Part shown: positions 30,199 to 39,192 of the stretch, piece by piece
Numbering within the stretch: position 1 is the first letter of the stretch
Layout: the number at the start of each line of letters is the position of its first letter
Source of the DNA: a virus
DNA: 64,000 bases
Virus record (IMG/VR): IMGVR_UViG_3300032177_000008
Span: 1 to 64,000 of that record
Reading direction: 5' to 3' (one strand)
Made by a program: the position numbers and the translations under genes
Notes under the pieces: generated by a model
What the model was told of the DNA's origin: nothing
The model's input: only the letters and a program-made list of their open reading frames with translations
Databases searched by the model: none

Positions 30199-30714
30199 AT
30201 GTTGATTCGCTCTGTTGATAGAACGGGTGAGCCTGTTCTTTTTACGCCTCGGGATGCACTTCCGTTTGCTCTACAAAAAGGAATGAAGCTTAAAAATACA
30301 CTGGATCGTATTTATTGGGTGATGATTGATGGTTTGACTGTGGATAGCTTTTCTTCGCTGAATACCCCAGCAGATGCGACTAAAAAGAAAGACAAAGGAG
30401 GTTGGCAAGCCAGCGCAACAGGAAAAGTCGATATCGGTTACACAGATGCTAAAACAGATAAGTTCTATGATGCCAAATCCTATAAATTTAAAATTGAATA
30501 CCGCTCTAGTAAAGATGGTTTAGGTCTTCCAGACATCAAAGTAACATCTTTTGAGTTCCAGCCTCTTTCAAACAACCCCGCGGACAAAATGAGGTTCGAA
30601 GATCTTACATTAAAGAAAGAAGTTCATGCGGCTAAAAAAATGGAAGCGCCTATTCCAGAAAAGAAGTTGATGCCAGCGGCTACAAGCGCTTCAGCGGAGA
30701 ATGTAAAAAATTAA
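30199..30714 (+). CDS. hypothetical protein
   Basis: 171 aa with a good AGGAGATTTT ribosome binding site. Beta-rich core (DRIYWVMIDGLTVDSF, KSYKFKIEYRSSKDGLGLPDIKVTSFEF) and a Lys/Ala-rich tail. No family recognised. Confidence 0.65.
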   Translation: MLIRSVDRTGEPVLFTPRDALPFALQKGMKLKNTLDRIYWVMIDGLTVDSFSSLNTPADATKKKDKGGWQASATGKVDIGYTDAKTDKFYDAKSYKFKIEYRSSKDGLGLPDIKVTSFEFQPLSNNPADKMRFEDLTLKKEVHAAKKMEAPIPEKKLMPAATSASAENVKN

Positions 30715-30743
30715 AGCAAGAAAGCAAAATATTAAATAATGCT

Positions 30744-30751
30744 GGTATAAG
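30744..30751 (+). promoter_or_regulatory. phage promoter motif GGTATAAG
   Basis: GGTATAAGTTCTACGGAGGG precedes the GTG start at 30771. It has the same position relative to the ribosome binding site as the other copies. Confidence 0.6.
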
Positions 30752-30770
30752 TTCTACGGAGGGTATTTCC

Positions 30771-30992
30771 GTGGAATTTGAACCGCCTGTATTCGAATCA
30801 CACTTGGACTGGGGAAGCTGTAATCCAATTTGTCCGGACTGCTGTTTATTTATTCGCTCCGTTCCGTTATCGGAAGATGAGACCTATTTCTTTTGCCGCG
30901 GCTGCGGCATGCATTATTCTCTCGATAATTCTCTTATCAAACAACACCAACATCAACCATTTATAGAAAATCAAGGACATCCTTATGATTGA
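30771..30992 (+). CDS. zinc-ribbon protein, GTG start
   Basis: 73 aa. CNPICPDCCLF and FFCRGCGMHY give a four- to five-Cys zinc ribbon. GTG at 30771 follows ACGGAGGG. It overlaps the following gene by 8 bp. Confidence 0.65.
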   Translation: MEFEPPVFESHLDWGSCNPICPDCCLFIRSVPLSEDETYFFCRGCGMHYSLDNSLIKQHQHQPFIENQGHPYD

Positions 30993-32268
30993 GGCTTCAA
31001 GTACATTTTCACAGCACGAAAGCAGGCCGATTAATTATTCACAAACTCTTTGGAATGTAAACCATGACAGCATGAAAAGTCCTGTGGATCGGTTTATTCA
31101 AGAATCGAGCATCTATATTGATTCGATCAGTGATGCCGGACAAGGCCCGCTTGAGGGTGCGCCTATTCCTAAAGGAATGGTGAGATTCGCCGAGTGGTTT
31201 GTAAATCTAATGGGGGTAGATGCTACTAAGTACTCTTCCGTAAATGACGTCGCAAAACGGGTGCTATGCTATCTCGATTATAGTGAGCCTTATTTCTTAT
31301 TTGTAGATACTTCAGTCCAACTCGTACCTAATCAATTAAAATATACTTATCGATTTAAGAATAGTGGTGGAATTCTACCCCCAGAAAAAATCGAATGTTT
31401 TAAGGTAATGAACGGGTGGGACTTTAAGCCTTATAAATTAGCGATGGATTTTATTAACCACCCAGTAACTCAACAGGTTTTAAAAGGAGAATATGTCAAG
31501 CACACCAAGCGCGGAGACGCTGTTACTTTAGAGGATATCCATTCAAGAATAGGAGAATTGATCTGGGGATCTCCTGGGTTTCTTTATTCATGGATTGATG
31601 ACTGGCTGTATGCATTCTATGAAGATATGCCCTTAAATACTGCATCAGATGAAGAACAGATGTCGATAGATTCTTATCGGCAGAAGGATTATGTGTTTTG
31701 GGTTACTGCTGTATTAGGATGTCTCGTGTGGTTTAAAAGCCCTCACGCGATTCCTTATCTTACAGAATACCATCCGGTTTATAGTGCAATTCTTGGGTGG
31801 GATGTACAAGGGAATAAGCCCTATATTGTAGAAGGTTCAGGAGGAGAAGCGATTATTTATGGGTGGGACGTCTATAATCACCATCATATCACGGTGGAGA
31901 CAAACGCACCGCCAGGCTCGTGTGATTGCTGTCAATTACCGCTACACTGTACGAAACTAGTTAATGCAACAGCAGTGAAACATCCCACATGTTCTTGTGG
32001 TCAACCCGTAGAACTCGATGACACTGAGTTTCAGGGGCACAGTTGGGGCGGAGCTTGTGGTATTTATCGTAGAGAGCACCCAACAGTTCCGGCGTTCGCC
32101 TGTCAGCGATGTCTGGGACTTCTTTTGAAGGGAAGGAATAAAGAATGGGCCTGCGAACAGAGTCAGACTTGTCCTAATGTTGCTTGTAGCCATCATGCGG
32201 GTCGAGCACATTATTTAAGAGAGCTGACTAAGAGGCGTACGCTCATGTTGACTCAGCAGCGCAGTTAA
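30985..32268 (+). CDS. large hypothetical protein with C-terminal zinc clusters
   Basis: 427 aa. The N-terminal ~300 residues are alpha/beta with many aromatic residues (WIDDWLYAFYEDM, YVFWVTAVLGCLVWF) and no recognised motif. The C-terminal ~120 residues hold at least twelve Cys (SCDCCQLPLHC, CSCGQPV, CQRCLG, ACEQSQTCPNVAC), likely several zinc sites. The stop lies just before the large inverted repeat in front of ssb. Confidence 0.65.
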   Translation: MIEASSTFSQHESRPINYSQTLWNVNHDSMKSPVDRFIQESSIYIDSISDAGQGPLEGAPIPKGMVRFAEWFVNLMGVDATKYSSVNDVAKRVLCYLDYSEPYFLFVDTSVQLVPNQLKYTYRFKNSGGILPPEKIECFKVMNGWDFKPYKLAMDFINHPVTQQVLKGEYVKHTKRGDAVTLEDIHSRIGELIWGSPGFLYSWIDDWLYAFYEDMPLNTASDEEQMSIDSYRQKDYVFWVTAVLGCLVWFKSPHAIPYLTEYHPVYSAILGWDVQGNKPYIVEGSGGEAIIYGWDVYNHHHITVETNAPPGSCDCCQLPLHCTKLVNATAVKHPTCSCGQPVELDDTEFQGHSWGGACGIYRREHPTVPAFACQRCLGLLLKGRNKEWACEQSQTCPNVACSHHAGRAHYLRELTKRRTLMLTQQRS

Positions 32269-32275
32269 AGGTAAG

Positions 32276-32348
32276 ATCTCCCGGAAAGCTTCTTTATCCA
32301 TAATTATGATTAGCCATAATTATGGATAAAGTAAGCTTTTCGGGAGAT
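32276..32348 (+). promoter_or_regulatory. long inverted repeat burying the ssb ribosome binding site
   Basis: A 33-nt left arm (32276-32308) and 34-nt right arm (32315-32348) are complementary around the loop ATTAGC, with one G-U pair and one bulged base. The right arm ends CGGGAGAT, which is the only ribosome binding site for the gene at 32358. In RNA the hairpin would hide that site, suggesting translational control of SSB, or it may act as a processing or termination signal. No T-run follows it. Confidence 0.8.
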
Positions 32349-32357
32349 TCATTTATT

Positions 32358-32669
32358 ATGCCACGCGATTTCAATCACGTCATTCTCACAGGGCAAGTCT
32401 GCTCAAAACCTACCTTGGTCAGTCTCTCAAACAACAAACGAATTTGTTTTTTTAATATCGTAAATATCGAACGTTTCCGAACCGGAGATGGTCGATCGGG
32501 CTCACATGAGAATGTGATTACAATTGAAGTGTTTGGAATGAAAGCGGAACAAACAGAACGAGAAGTGATCGAGGGGATGCGTTACGCCGTAACAGGATAC
32601 CTTCGAGTTGATGAGTTCCACGGGGTCGAAAAAACACGCGTACGCGCTTATAATATTCAAGCGGAGTAA
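32358..32669 (+). CDS. ssb: single-stranded DNA-binding protein (OB fold)
   Basis: 103 aa. FNHVILTGQVCSKPTLVSLSNNKRICFFNIVN and VITIEVFGMKAEQTEREVIEGMRYAVTGYLRVDEF match the bacterial SSB OB fold, with the fold's typical order of strands. It lacks the long acidic C-terminal tail of host SSB, so partner docking may differ. The ATG at 32358 is chosen because GGGAGA precedes it; the upstream ATG at 32322 lies inside the hairpin. Confidence 0.8.
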   Translation: MPRDFNHVILTGQVCSKPTLVSLSNNKRICFFNIVNIERFRTGDGRSGSHENVITIEVFGMKAEQTEREVIEGMRYAVTGYLRVDEFHGVEKTRVRAYNIQAE

Positions 32670-32673
32670 AACC

Positions 32674-33141
32674 ATGTCTAACGACGAAAGCTCTTTTAAA
32701 AAAGAGTTTAGAAAAGCACTAGAAGAAGAATATAAAAGTAACTTACTTATTTGGACTCATACGGATTCTTTTCGAAGTGGCCTTCCAGATATTGGCGCAC
32801 ATATGGGGGGGTGGTATTTCCCGATCGAAGCAAAATTCATTTCTGAGCTACCCAAGCGAGAAACCACTCCTGTTTTAAAACATGAGCTCAGCGCTTCTCA
32901 GGCATCTTTCTTAGAGAAGGTTAAAATAACTGGTGGGCACCCGATTATTTTAATTGGCTTGAGTGATATTGCTTTGGCCATACCTTTCAGCAAGTGGCCA
33001 CGGCTCGGAGATAAACCTTGTAACAATATTGGTTTGAGCGCTCTCTTCTCATTACATAGAAATGATAATTATACATACCCAAAAATACGAGGAAAGTGGC
33101 AAGTAAATAGGTTTTTTGAAAAAATACTTCAACACTATTAA
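32674..33141 (+). CDS. VRR-NUC/PD-(D/E)XK-type nuclease
   Basis: 155 aa from the ATG at 32674. FRSGLPDIGAH (catalytic D), then FPIEAKFI (E-x-K) are the core of a PD-(D/E)XK fold as in VRR-NUC and Holliday-junction-type nucleases. Placed directly behind ssb, so a role in replication or recombination intermediates is likely. Confidence 0.7.
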   Translation: MSNDESSFKKEFRKALEEEYKSNLLIWTHTDSFRSGLPDIGAHMGGWYFPIEAKFISELPKRETTPVLKHELSASQASFLEKVKITGGHPIILIGLSDIALAIPFSKWPRLGDKPCNNIGLSALFSLHRNDNYTYPKIRGKWQVNRFFEKILQHY

Positions 33142-33150
33142 AAGGTAAAT

Positions 33151-33657
33151 ATGTCTAAATTTTTCTTCGACCCAGAACAAAAAAAAGAAACTACTTTAAA
33201 ACCACCGTTTGAAGTAGAGCCTGGATCCTTCTTTGATGTCCTCCAAAAAGCAGGAGTCGTGAAGTCTGCTGATGGAGATGAAAAAATAGGAGTTGAGTCT
33301 GAAGGCCAGATGACTCGGCTAGAAACTCCTTATCTCATTATTGAGTTTGGGACTTATAAAGAGGATTACTCTATTCATGTGGAGCCTTGTCATATTAAAA
33401 AGAACTTGGCTTCAACTTATCAAGTGGAAGAAGCTGTTTCACGAATGATGAAACTACTCGCTGTAGCTATTCCACAAACTCTTCAAGTAGATATTTACCT
33501 GCCGCGGGAGGACTGGAAAAGGAAAGTCATTTCGATGGTACTCCGCAAAGCAGCTGCAGTCTGGAATTTCGACCAAAAATCAATTGAAGAAAAAGTCTTA
33601 CCAGAAATGTTCAAACAAGTGCAGGAGGTCATTCTCAATGGAAAAGCCGTATCTTAA
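33151..33657 (+). CDS. hypothetical protein
   Basis: 168 aa. Beta-rich N-terminal region and helical C-terminal region with KRKVISMVLRKAAAVW and VLPEMFKQVQEV. Lies in the ssb-nuclease operon. No family recognised. Confidence 0.6.
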   Translation: MSKFFFDPEQKKETTLKPPFEVEPGSFFDVLQKAGVVKSADGDEKIGVESEGQMTRLETPYLIIEFGTYKEDYSIHVEPCHIKKNLASTYQVEEAVSRMMKLLAVAIPQTLQVDIYLPREDWKRKVISMVLRKAAAVWNFDQKSIEEKVLPEMFKQVQEVILNGKAVS

Positions 33658-33967
33658 AGTGGAAATACCTAACGGAGAAATATGGCATATCCCATGTCAT
33701 GTAATCGCAAAGGATCGTGCAAAGTATTATGCAAAGAAAGAAGCGGACAGTCTTAAAGACTCGTGTGACTATGATACGGTTTGTAAAGAAATCTTTGATG
33801 ACCAATACGCTTACACTCTAAAAAGTGACACGGAATTACTTGACTGGGCTAACAATAATATGGATTGGGCAGACGTTCAACACCATGCAGAAAAACAACC
33901 ACCCAAACCAGCAAAACCAGATTATGGGCATATGTGGATCGGTTCTGAGAAAGATATCTGCCGGTGA
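33638..33967 (+). CDS. hypothetical protein
   Basis: 109 aa from the ATG at 33638 (GCAGGAGG upstream). VEIPNGEIWHIPCHVIAKDRAKYYA is beta-rich, then helices and a Pro/Lys tail. Overlaps the previous gene by 20 bp and the next by ATGA. Confidence 0.6.
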   Translation: MEKPYLKVEIPNGEIWHIPCHVIAKDRAKYYAKKEADSLKDSCDYDTVCKEIFDDQYAYTLKSDTELLDWANNNMDWADVQHHAEKQPPKPAKPDYGHMWIGSEKDICR

Positions 33968-34761
33968 AACTTCGTGCTTTAGGAGCAGGCTCACCCCTTT
34001 GCAGGCACCCGCTTGTTCCTACCAGCTTCTTGCTCCAGAGCATTGATTCGAGTGTTGTCTTTGGCTGTGCCCCTGGGATTCCAGCCAAACTCGACTCTAT
34101 TGGAATTAAGCTCGAGCAAGTAGATATTTGGGCCCCCCTCAATGCTCGTCCTGAGCAGGTGGGGGGCCTTTATGAAGTAGGCCTTTTATCTTTAGGTGGA
34201 GCGATTCCTAAACCATATCTAGCGGCACCAGAACGGTTGATACAGCGTCTGGTCCCGCTCTTCCCATTCTCTCTTCAAGCCGCTTTCCAAATCACTGCAA
34301 CGCGATGCATCCATATTAATGAAGAATACGTGGAAGAACAGATCGAATTTATCCCTGGGTATTTAGGGCATGAAGAAAGTTACGGCCTTTTTTTAAGTCA
34401 CGCGGAGATCCTGATTTCAGGAGAAACCGAGCTCAATGACGAATGGCTTCACCGTTATGGATCAGGAGCGAATATCATTCTTCATAGTTGTAGGGTAGAC
34501 CAAGCGGCTGTTCCTGGGATGAAGTTTTCTCCTGATATCGTCGAACTCTCCGCTCTTCCCGTCTATTTGCAAAAGAAGATATGGCTTTGCGGGTACCCTA
34601 ATGATTATCAGTCTCTAGTAGATCCACTCCCCATGCTTTTTTTACCTCAAGGCCAATGGATCTATGACTCAGATCGAAAGGCAAAGCACCTAGAGAAAGA
34701 ACGTTTCATTCGAGAAAACACAAAACGTCAAATGGGTAATGTTCAAACTACACCTCAATAA
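33964..34761 (+). CDS. metallo-beta-lactamase-fold-like protein lacking the metal motif
   Basis: 265 aa. LRALGAGSPLCRHPLVPTSFLLQS resembles the MBL-fold first strand-turn-strand, and LDSIGIKLEQVDIWAPLNARPEQVGGLYE occupies the place where active enzymes have the H-x-H-x-D-H signature followed by I-G-G-L; here no His is present. Later GHEESYGLFLSHAEILISGET matches the fold's second half. If the fold is right, this member cannot bind zinc in the usual way and may be a non-catalytic binder. Confidence 0.5.
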   Translation: MKLRALGAGSPLCRHPLVPTSFLLQSIDSSVVFGCAPGIPAKLDSIGIKLEQVDIWAPLNARPEQVGGLYEVGLLSLGGAIPKPYLAAPERLIQRLVPLFPFSLQAAFQITATRCIHINEEYVEEQIEFIPGYLGHEESYGLFLSHAEILISGETELNDEWLHRYGSGANIILHSCRVDQAAVPGMKFSPDIVELSALPVYLQKKIWLCGYPNDYQSLVDPLPMLFLPQGQWIYDSDRKAKHLEKERFIRENTKRQMGNVQTTPQ

Positions 34762-34775
34762 TGTATCATTGAGAT

Positions 34776-35054
34776 GTGCTCTCACTCGTATTCATCTCTT
34801 TTCTTAGTTGCGCAGAGGTTGATCGTCGAATGGATCCATTTGATTTGGAGATGGTTTTCACTCACTGTCACATGGATGCTATGAGGGGTTGCCCACCCGA
34901 TAATTGGGATTGCTTAGATGCTATGGGGAGGTTTTGTTTAAGATACCAAAGCCTCTATGAACTAAGACTTCTTGATAGACATCTTCAGTGTCTATTTTCG
35001 TTCGATGAGAAGCCAACAGCTAGCCGTAGAAAGTCTAAGAAGTTGCGGAGATAA
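34776..35054 (+). CDS. small lipoprotein, GTG start
   Basis: 92 aa starting GTG. LSLVFISFLSCAE is a short signal with a lipobox-like LSC. The mature part has about six more Cys (CHMDAMRGCPPDNWDCLDAMGRFC), so disulfides in the envelope are likely. It lies just before the convergent virion operon. Confidence 0.55.
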   Translation: MLSLVFISFLSCAEVDRRMDPFDLEMVFTHCHMDAMRGCPPDNWDCLDAMGRFCLRYQSLYELRLLDRHLQCLFSFDEKPTASRRKSKKLRR

Positions 35055-35061
35055 GTTTATT

Positions 35062-35502
35062 TTACTCTCGATCTTTATATCTATCTAGTGCCCCATGAAG
35101 TGCCATCGTACCTATACCAGCTAGTGCAGTATGCCGGTTGGTTTTTTCTTCTTCAAGACGTTTTGGCATCAAATCCATTTCGCGTTTATGCGCCAACTCT
35201 TGCTCTTTTATTGCCTTGTTTAGGTGTCTTTTAGCTAGTTCTGGGTTACCTCTTAAAATATCGCTTTTGATTTCTTTTAGAGCGCTCGCATGAGAAATAG
35301 CAGGCCACATTCCTAATGTTGGAATCCCGGTTAACCAAGGGTGACGTACACCAACACGGCTAGCCGTTTGTTCTTTAATGCTCTTCTCGGCTTGGTCTCT
35401 ATCCTTTCCCTTATGTAAGTAAAATCCAATATCATTTTCGACATCAGTTAGTTTTATTTTAGCTACTTTACAAAAGCCAGCAATGAATGGGTTTTTCATC
35501 AC
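35062..35502 (-). CDS. tagged protein with N-terminal NPFIAGFCKVA
   Basis: 146 aa. Residues 4-14 (NPFIAGFCKVA) match the shared tag. The rest is basic and helical (RHLNKAIKEQELAHKREMDLMPKRLEEEKTN). Last gene of the virion operon, directly behind the probable tail tube gene, with which its start abuts. A packaged or head-internal role is inferred from the tag. Confidence 0.75.
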   Translation of the reverse strand: MMKNPFIAGFCKVAKIKLTDVENDIGFYLHKGKDRDQAEKSIKEQTASRVGVRHPWLTGIPTLGMWPAISHASALKEIKSDILRGNPELAKRHLNKAIKEQELAHKREMDLMPKRLEEEKTNRHTALAGIGTMALHGALDRYKDRE

Positions 35503-36234
35503 TTATCCAGTATTAATCAACTTGATTGGCACTGCCCGATCATACTGAGCAGAAGCTCCTTCCATAATCAACACTGACCCCGAGCTCACTGAAAACTGAT
35601 GGCCCTGGATATAAACATTCTCAAGATAGAACGCACCCACCGAGTTGAAATTAGCATCCTTAAAATAGAACGCCATACCCGTAGGTTGATTGAATAAATC
35701 GGAGGCCAGATTCACAAAGAAGTAATCATCACCAGGGCTCGATCGAACTTGATGAAAGCTGTTTCCACCGCGAGTCAAAAGACGAGCTAGTGGGCTCTGG
35801 GCAGAGCTCCCATCAGGCAACGTAACTTGTGCAGTAGCTGGCTCTGTTCCAATAGGCGTACCGCTTAAAGAGCCATCATCCGTGTAATAAGCATAAAGAA
35901 CGCGCAATAAGCTTGGACCGTAATAAAACACACGGCCCAAAGTGATAGAGCCAATCACACGACCTGGGATAAAGTAAGATCGACTCGAGCCCACTTCGAA
36001 AATCTTCTGAAGCTGCTTGCTCTGACTAAGGCCTGCGTTTTCAATCAAGCCAATAGGGTAAACACTCCCAACACTGGATGCCTCAACTTGAGAGTAAGGA
36101 CTCGTGCCACTAATTTCAGGAGGACCCGAAGCGATTAAGCTCGTTTCAGCGGAAACGAACTGTCCGCCTTGCAGCTCCTGCTGAACATGGAACTGACTGA
36201 AATCCCACGTAGTAAAATCAGTTGTTGCCGCCAT
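35503..36234 (-). CDS. probable tail tube protein
   Basis: 243 aa, downstream of the sheath gene in transcription order, the usual place of the tube gene in myoviruses. SRSYFIPGRVIGSITLGRVFYYGPSLLRVLYAYY is beta-rich with Gly turns, consistent with a tube-type beta barrel. The ribosome binding site (AGGAGGATA) is strong, as expected for a major virion protein. The call rests on position and composition. Confidence 0.5.
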   Translation of the reverse strand: MAATTDFTTWDFSQFHVQQELQGGQFVSAETSLIASGPPEISGTSPYSQVEASSVGSVYPIGLIENAGLSQSKQLQKIFEVGSSRSYFIPGRVIGSITLGRVFYYGPSLLRVLYAYYTDDGSLSGTPIGTEPATAQVTLPDGSSAQSPLARLLTRGGNSFHQVRSSPGDDYFFVNLASDLFNQPTGMAFYFKDANFNSVGAFYLENVYIQGHQFSVSSGSVLIMEGASAQYDRAVPIKLINTG

Positions 36235-36252
36235 TTCTCTATCCTCCTAAAC

Positions 36253-36591
36253 TTAGTTACTAATCTCAGCTATAAGCTTTGAGCGTTTCTTCTTGGATTC
36301 CTGCTTCTTCTCCCGCTCGCCTTCATTCGTCTCGGCTTCAGCGTCTTCACGCTCCATCCGTTCATTATGGTATTTGTCATCTACGTGAGAGGTTTTTTCC
36401 TGGTAGTTAGGAGCAGATAGAGGACTACTCAGAGATTGTCTCAACCCCTTGCCTTGAGCTAGATTACCACCTACATTTAGTGCTGTGACACCTGCTATCG
36501 CTTTACCAGGATTTTTGAGCGCCCATCCTCCTACACGACCCAAAGCATTGGCAACCCCGCTAGTTTTTTTAAATCCATTTATGAATGACAT
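36253..36591 (-). CDS. tagged small protein with MSFINGFKKTS start
   Basis: 112 aa from the ATG at 36591 (GGAGATGCAT upstream); a start at 36624 would bury the tag. MSFINGFKKTS fits the tag with Ser in place of the last Ala. A Gly/Ala-rich hydrophobic stretch (ALKNPGKAIAGVTALNVGG) follows, then a highly charged Glu/Lys tail. It sits between sheath and tube genes. Confidence 0.75.
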   Translation of the reverse strand: MSFINGFKKTSGVANALGRVGGWALKNPGKAIAGVTALNVGGNLAQGKGLRQSLSSPLSAPNYQEKTSHVDDKYHNERMEREDAEAETNEGEREKKQESKKKRSKLIAEISN

Positions 36592-36601
36592 ATGCATCTC
36601 C

Positions 36602-38563
36602 TTAGACAACAATGGTGATATCAAGGTTGTTGAGAGGGATTGGAATATTCAAATTCCAAGTCTCAATAATAGTATCGATATTGACGGGATCTTGAGCAAT
36701 AGAAGTTAAGGTACCGCTCTTGATGACTGCGCCGATTTTTGGTCGCAGGGTCTTTTTAGCCAGGAAGTCGATGTTACCTGCGGCTGCGGTCTTAAGATCG
36801 TCGAAAGTTGTGTCGACAATGTTGTATTGACCAATAAAGCCCTGATGATTAGTGCGGATAAACTTCGCAATAAAGTCCACATTTTTCGTAACAGAGTATT
36901 CTTGAAACTTGATCGCAGATCGATCCGTCGTCAACTGGTGGCGAATGAAGATCGGTGTCTGATCCAAAACTTCTTGGACGAAAATCATCACCCCACCATC
37001 AGCAATCAAATTTAATTGATCGGTAGAGAAGTACTTCACGCTATGGAGTACACCTACATAAACGGCAACAGATAGATTCGTGAGCCCCTGCTGAGTTGGA
37101 AGACCCGTAGTCAGCGCACCCACTGCACAATTCAAGAAGTATCCAGGAAGAAGTCGGATCACATTCCCAGACGGAATCTTGACAATGTCTGGCCAAGTAA
37201 GAACCATTCTACGGTCCCCAATTGAGTGCGCGTAAGCTGCAATAACGGCAGCCTGCTCAGTAAGCGAGAGATTCCTATCCACATCAAAAGTAATCCCACT
37301 GACAGGCCCCCCAGGAATGATACTTCCATTCGGAGGTCCGACCAAAGTGACCTGCGTCTGAGAATCCACAGAAGCAATCTTATACCGTCCTGCCTGTGCA
37401 GAAGGAGCGGAGATATTGATAAATTGAGTAGGTACCACCCCCGAAGTAATGAATGCCGCCGTAGCACTTGTGAAAACGAGTCCACTTGCGTTAACAGCAC
37501 CATCTGAGAAGGGGCCTTCTACAACAGAAGTCAGCACAATCTGGCGATTGATAATCCCTACCCGCTCGAGTTTTTGTTCTGGAGTCGAGTAAAAATCAAT
37601 ATGAGCCTTAAGCGCAGTGTGAACAGAAGTATTTTGAGTCATCACTGAGATCGCATAAATCTCAACATGAGCCAAAACATTGAATGCATTGATATAAGCA
37701 ATCAACTCATCCCCAGTACCTGAACCCGTATCTAGATAGGCCTTGCCTAAAGTCAGAAGATTGACCGGGGTTGGTGAGTTGGAAAGGGCCAAGAAAATTC
37801 CAAATACAGCCACATTCTCCGGAATAATCTGATCAACTCCGTAATCAGCCTGAAGCTGAGCAAGAGCCACATACTCCTTCATAACAGTAGAATCTTCAAT
37901 TCGAAGTGCTCGGTAACTCAAAAGCACCGTGCCGCCAATAATAGGTACTGCTCCATAAGGTAAAACCGTAGTAGTTAAGCTAGGAGGCAATGTAACTTGT
38001 GTCTCAGTGACAAGCACCCCAAGAGTTGAACGAAAGATCTCAAGATCAGAGCCATCAGCACCTAGATCTCGACGAGTAGTATAATTTAAACCGCTCCCCG
38101 CAGCCGTAAACGTCTCATTCGTTTGGAGAGTGTTTGCATTCACCACAGAACGAACTGTGTAGGAACCCGCTTGTGGTCCAGTAACTACAATCACATCTCC
38201 TGCGACTACATTTGCAAAGACATTCAACGTTGCATCAGTAAATTGATTCAGATCAGAAGCACTCACCGCACCCGTCGAGTTAGGTCCGAGAAGACGTACA
38301 ATCGCGTTCTGAATAAAAATACGAACAGGGTAAGTGGTTAGATCATCTGGATTGAAAGGCCGAGTATCGATGGTCGTACCCGCCATCTGGTCTGGGTATG
38401 TATAATTAGCCGCAGTACCCGTATAATTTTGATTCGTGTCACCTTTGGTTTTTACTTGATAAGCGGGCCCAACAACCACATTCGTGAGAGCAAAAGCAGC
38501 TAATGCGGGAACCGCATTTAAAAATTGCTCGATGACTGTTACGCCGGGTTGTCTATAAGCCAT
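36602..38563 (-). CDS. contractile tail sheath protein
   Basis: 653 aa. MAYRQPGVTVIEQFLNAVPALAAFALTNVVVGPAYQV is the classic sheath N-terminus (PGV-x-V-x-E), and the C-terminus (FIRHQLTTD, DFIAKFIRTNHQGFIGQYNI) is the subtilisin-like core found in T4 gp18-type sheaths. Inserted domains (about residues 90-500) make it long. It proves that the phage is a myovirus. Strong ribosome binding site (GGGAGGATT). Confidence 0.92.
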   Translation of the reverse strand: MAYRQPGVTVIEQFLNAVPALAAFALTNVVVGPAYQVKTKGDTNQNYTGTAANYTYPDQMAGTTIDTRPFNPDDLTTYPVRIFIQNAIVRLLGPNSTGAVSASDLNQFTDATLNVFANVVAGDVIVVTGPQAGSYTVRSVVNANTLQTNETFTAAGSGLNYTTRRDLGADGSDLEIFRSTLGVLVTETQVTLPPSLTTTVLPYGAVPIIGGTVLLSYRALRIEDSTVMKEYVALAQLQADYGVDQIIPENVAVFGIFLALSNSPTPVNLLTLGKAYLDTGSGTGDELIAYINAFNVLAHVEIYAISVMTQNTSVHTALKAHIDFYSTPEQKLERVGIINRQIVLTSVVEGPFSDGAVNASGLVFTSATAAFITSGVVPTQFINISAPSAQAGRYKIASVDSQTQVTLVGPPNGSIIPGGPVSGITFDVDRNLSLTEQAAVIAAYAHSIGDRRMVLTWPDIVKIPSGNVIRLLPGYFLNCAVGALTTGLPTQQGLTNLSVAVYVGVLHSVKYFSTDQLNLIADGGVMIFVQEVLDQTPIFIRHQLTTDRSAIKFQEYSVTKNVDFIAKFIRTNHQGFIGQYNIVDTTFDDLKTAAAGNIDFLAKKTLRPKIGAVIKSGTLTSIAQDPVNIDTIIETWNLNIPIPLNNLDITIVV

Positions 38564-38577
38564 AATCTAATCCTCCC

Positions 38578-39192
38578 TTAGGGGTCTACGTTCAATAATA
38601 ACAAGTATTCTCTTAGCTTTACAGGATCCGTTTTAGTTAAAGTCCAATTCCGTGTGATTTGTACCTGTACCATAACCGGGACCGCAGTAAGCTCTGGGCG
38701 AGATTCGTTGCCACGAATAATGGCCCGTTGACCCGCCGAAACGCTCTTGACGGAAAGGAAACCGAAAGTCTGAATCACTTCACGAAATTGCTTGATTGAA
38801 TCAAAGCAGATTTGCGCTATTCGATCAGCTTCTAAATCTTCTCTAGAAAAAGAAGTAACCATAATAGGAGCTGAGTTGATATCTGTGAAGCGCCTATTGA
38901 AACGGCTTAAGTTCGCGGAACCGACAAAATTGCCAATACCGCGTCCTTCCCAATCCACGCGACCCCTCGCTACAACAATCTTGGGGCGCGTATCCATTGT
39001 TTTTAAATTATCCGTTCTCTGGCCCTCGATCTTAATATCCGTTTCGTTATCATTATCCGAATAGTGAAGATTTTTGGGAGGAAAGGTAGAAAACAAAATC
39101 TGCAAAAACTGCAGAAGATTGTATTCCATAAATCTAAAAACATCAGGAAATCTTTTGTTCGGATCGATATAATCACGTTGACCGGATGACAT
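38578..39192 (-). CDS. probable neck or tail-terminator protein
   Basis: 204 aa from the ATG at 39192 (GGAGCTGACG upstream; the longer start at 39297 reaches into the previous gene). RDYIDPNKRFPDVFRFMEYNLLQFLQILF then beta-rich RPKIVVARGRVDWEGRGIGN. Position between neck-type genes and the sheath gene matches tail terminator or head-completion proteins in other myoviruses. Position-based inference. Confidence 0.55.
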   Translation of the reverse strand: MSSGQRDYIDPNKRFPDVFRFMEYNLLQFLQILFSTFPPKNLHYSDNDNETDIKIEGQRTDNLKTMDTRPKIVVARGRVDWEGRGIGNFVGSANLSRFNRRFTDINSAPIMVTSFSREDLEADRIAQICFDSIKQFREVIQTFGFLSVKSVSAGQRAIIRGNESRPELTAVPVMVQVQITRNWTLTKTDPVKLREYLLLLNVDP

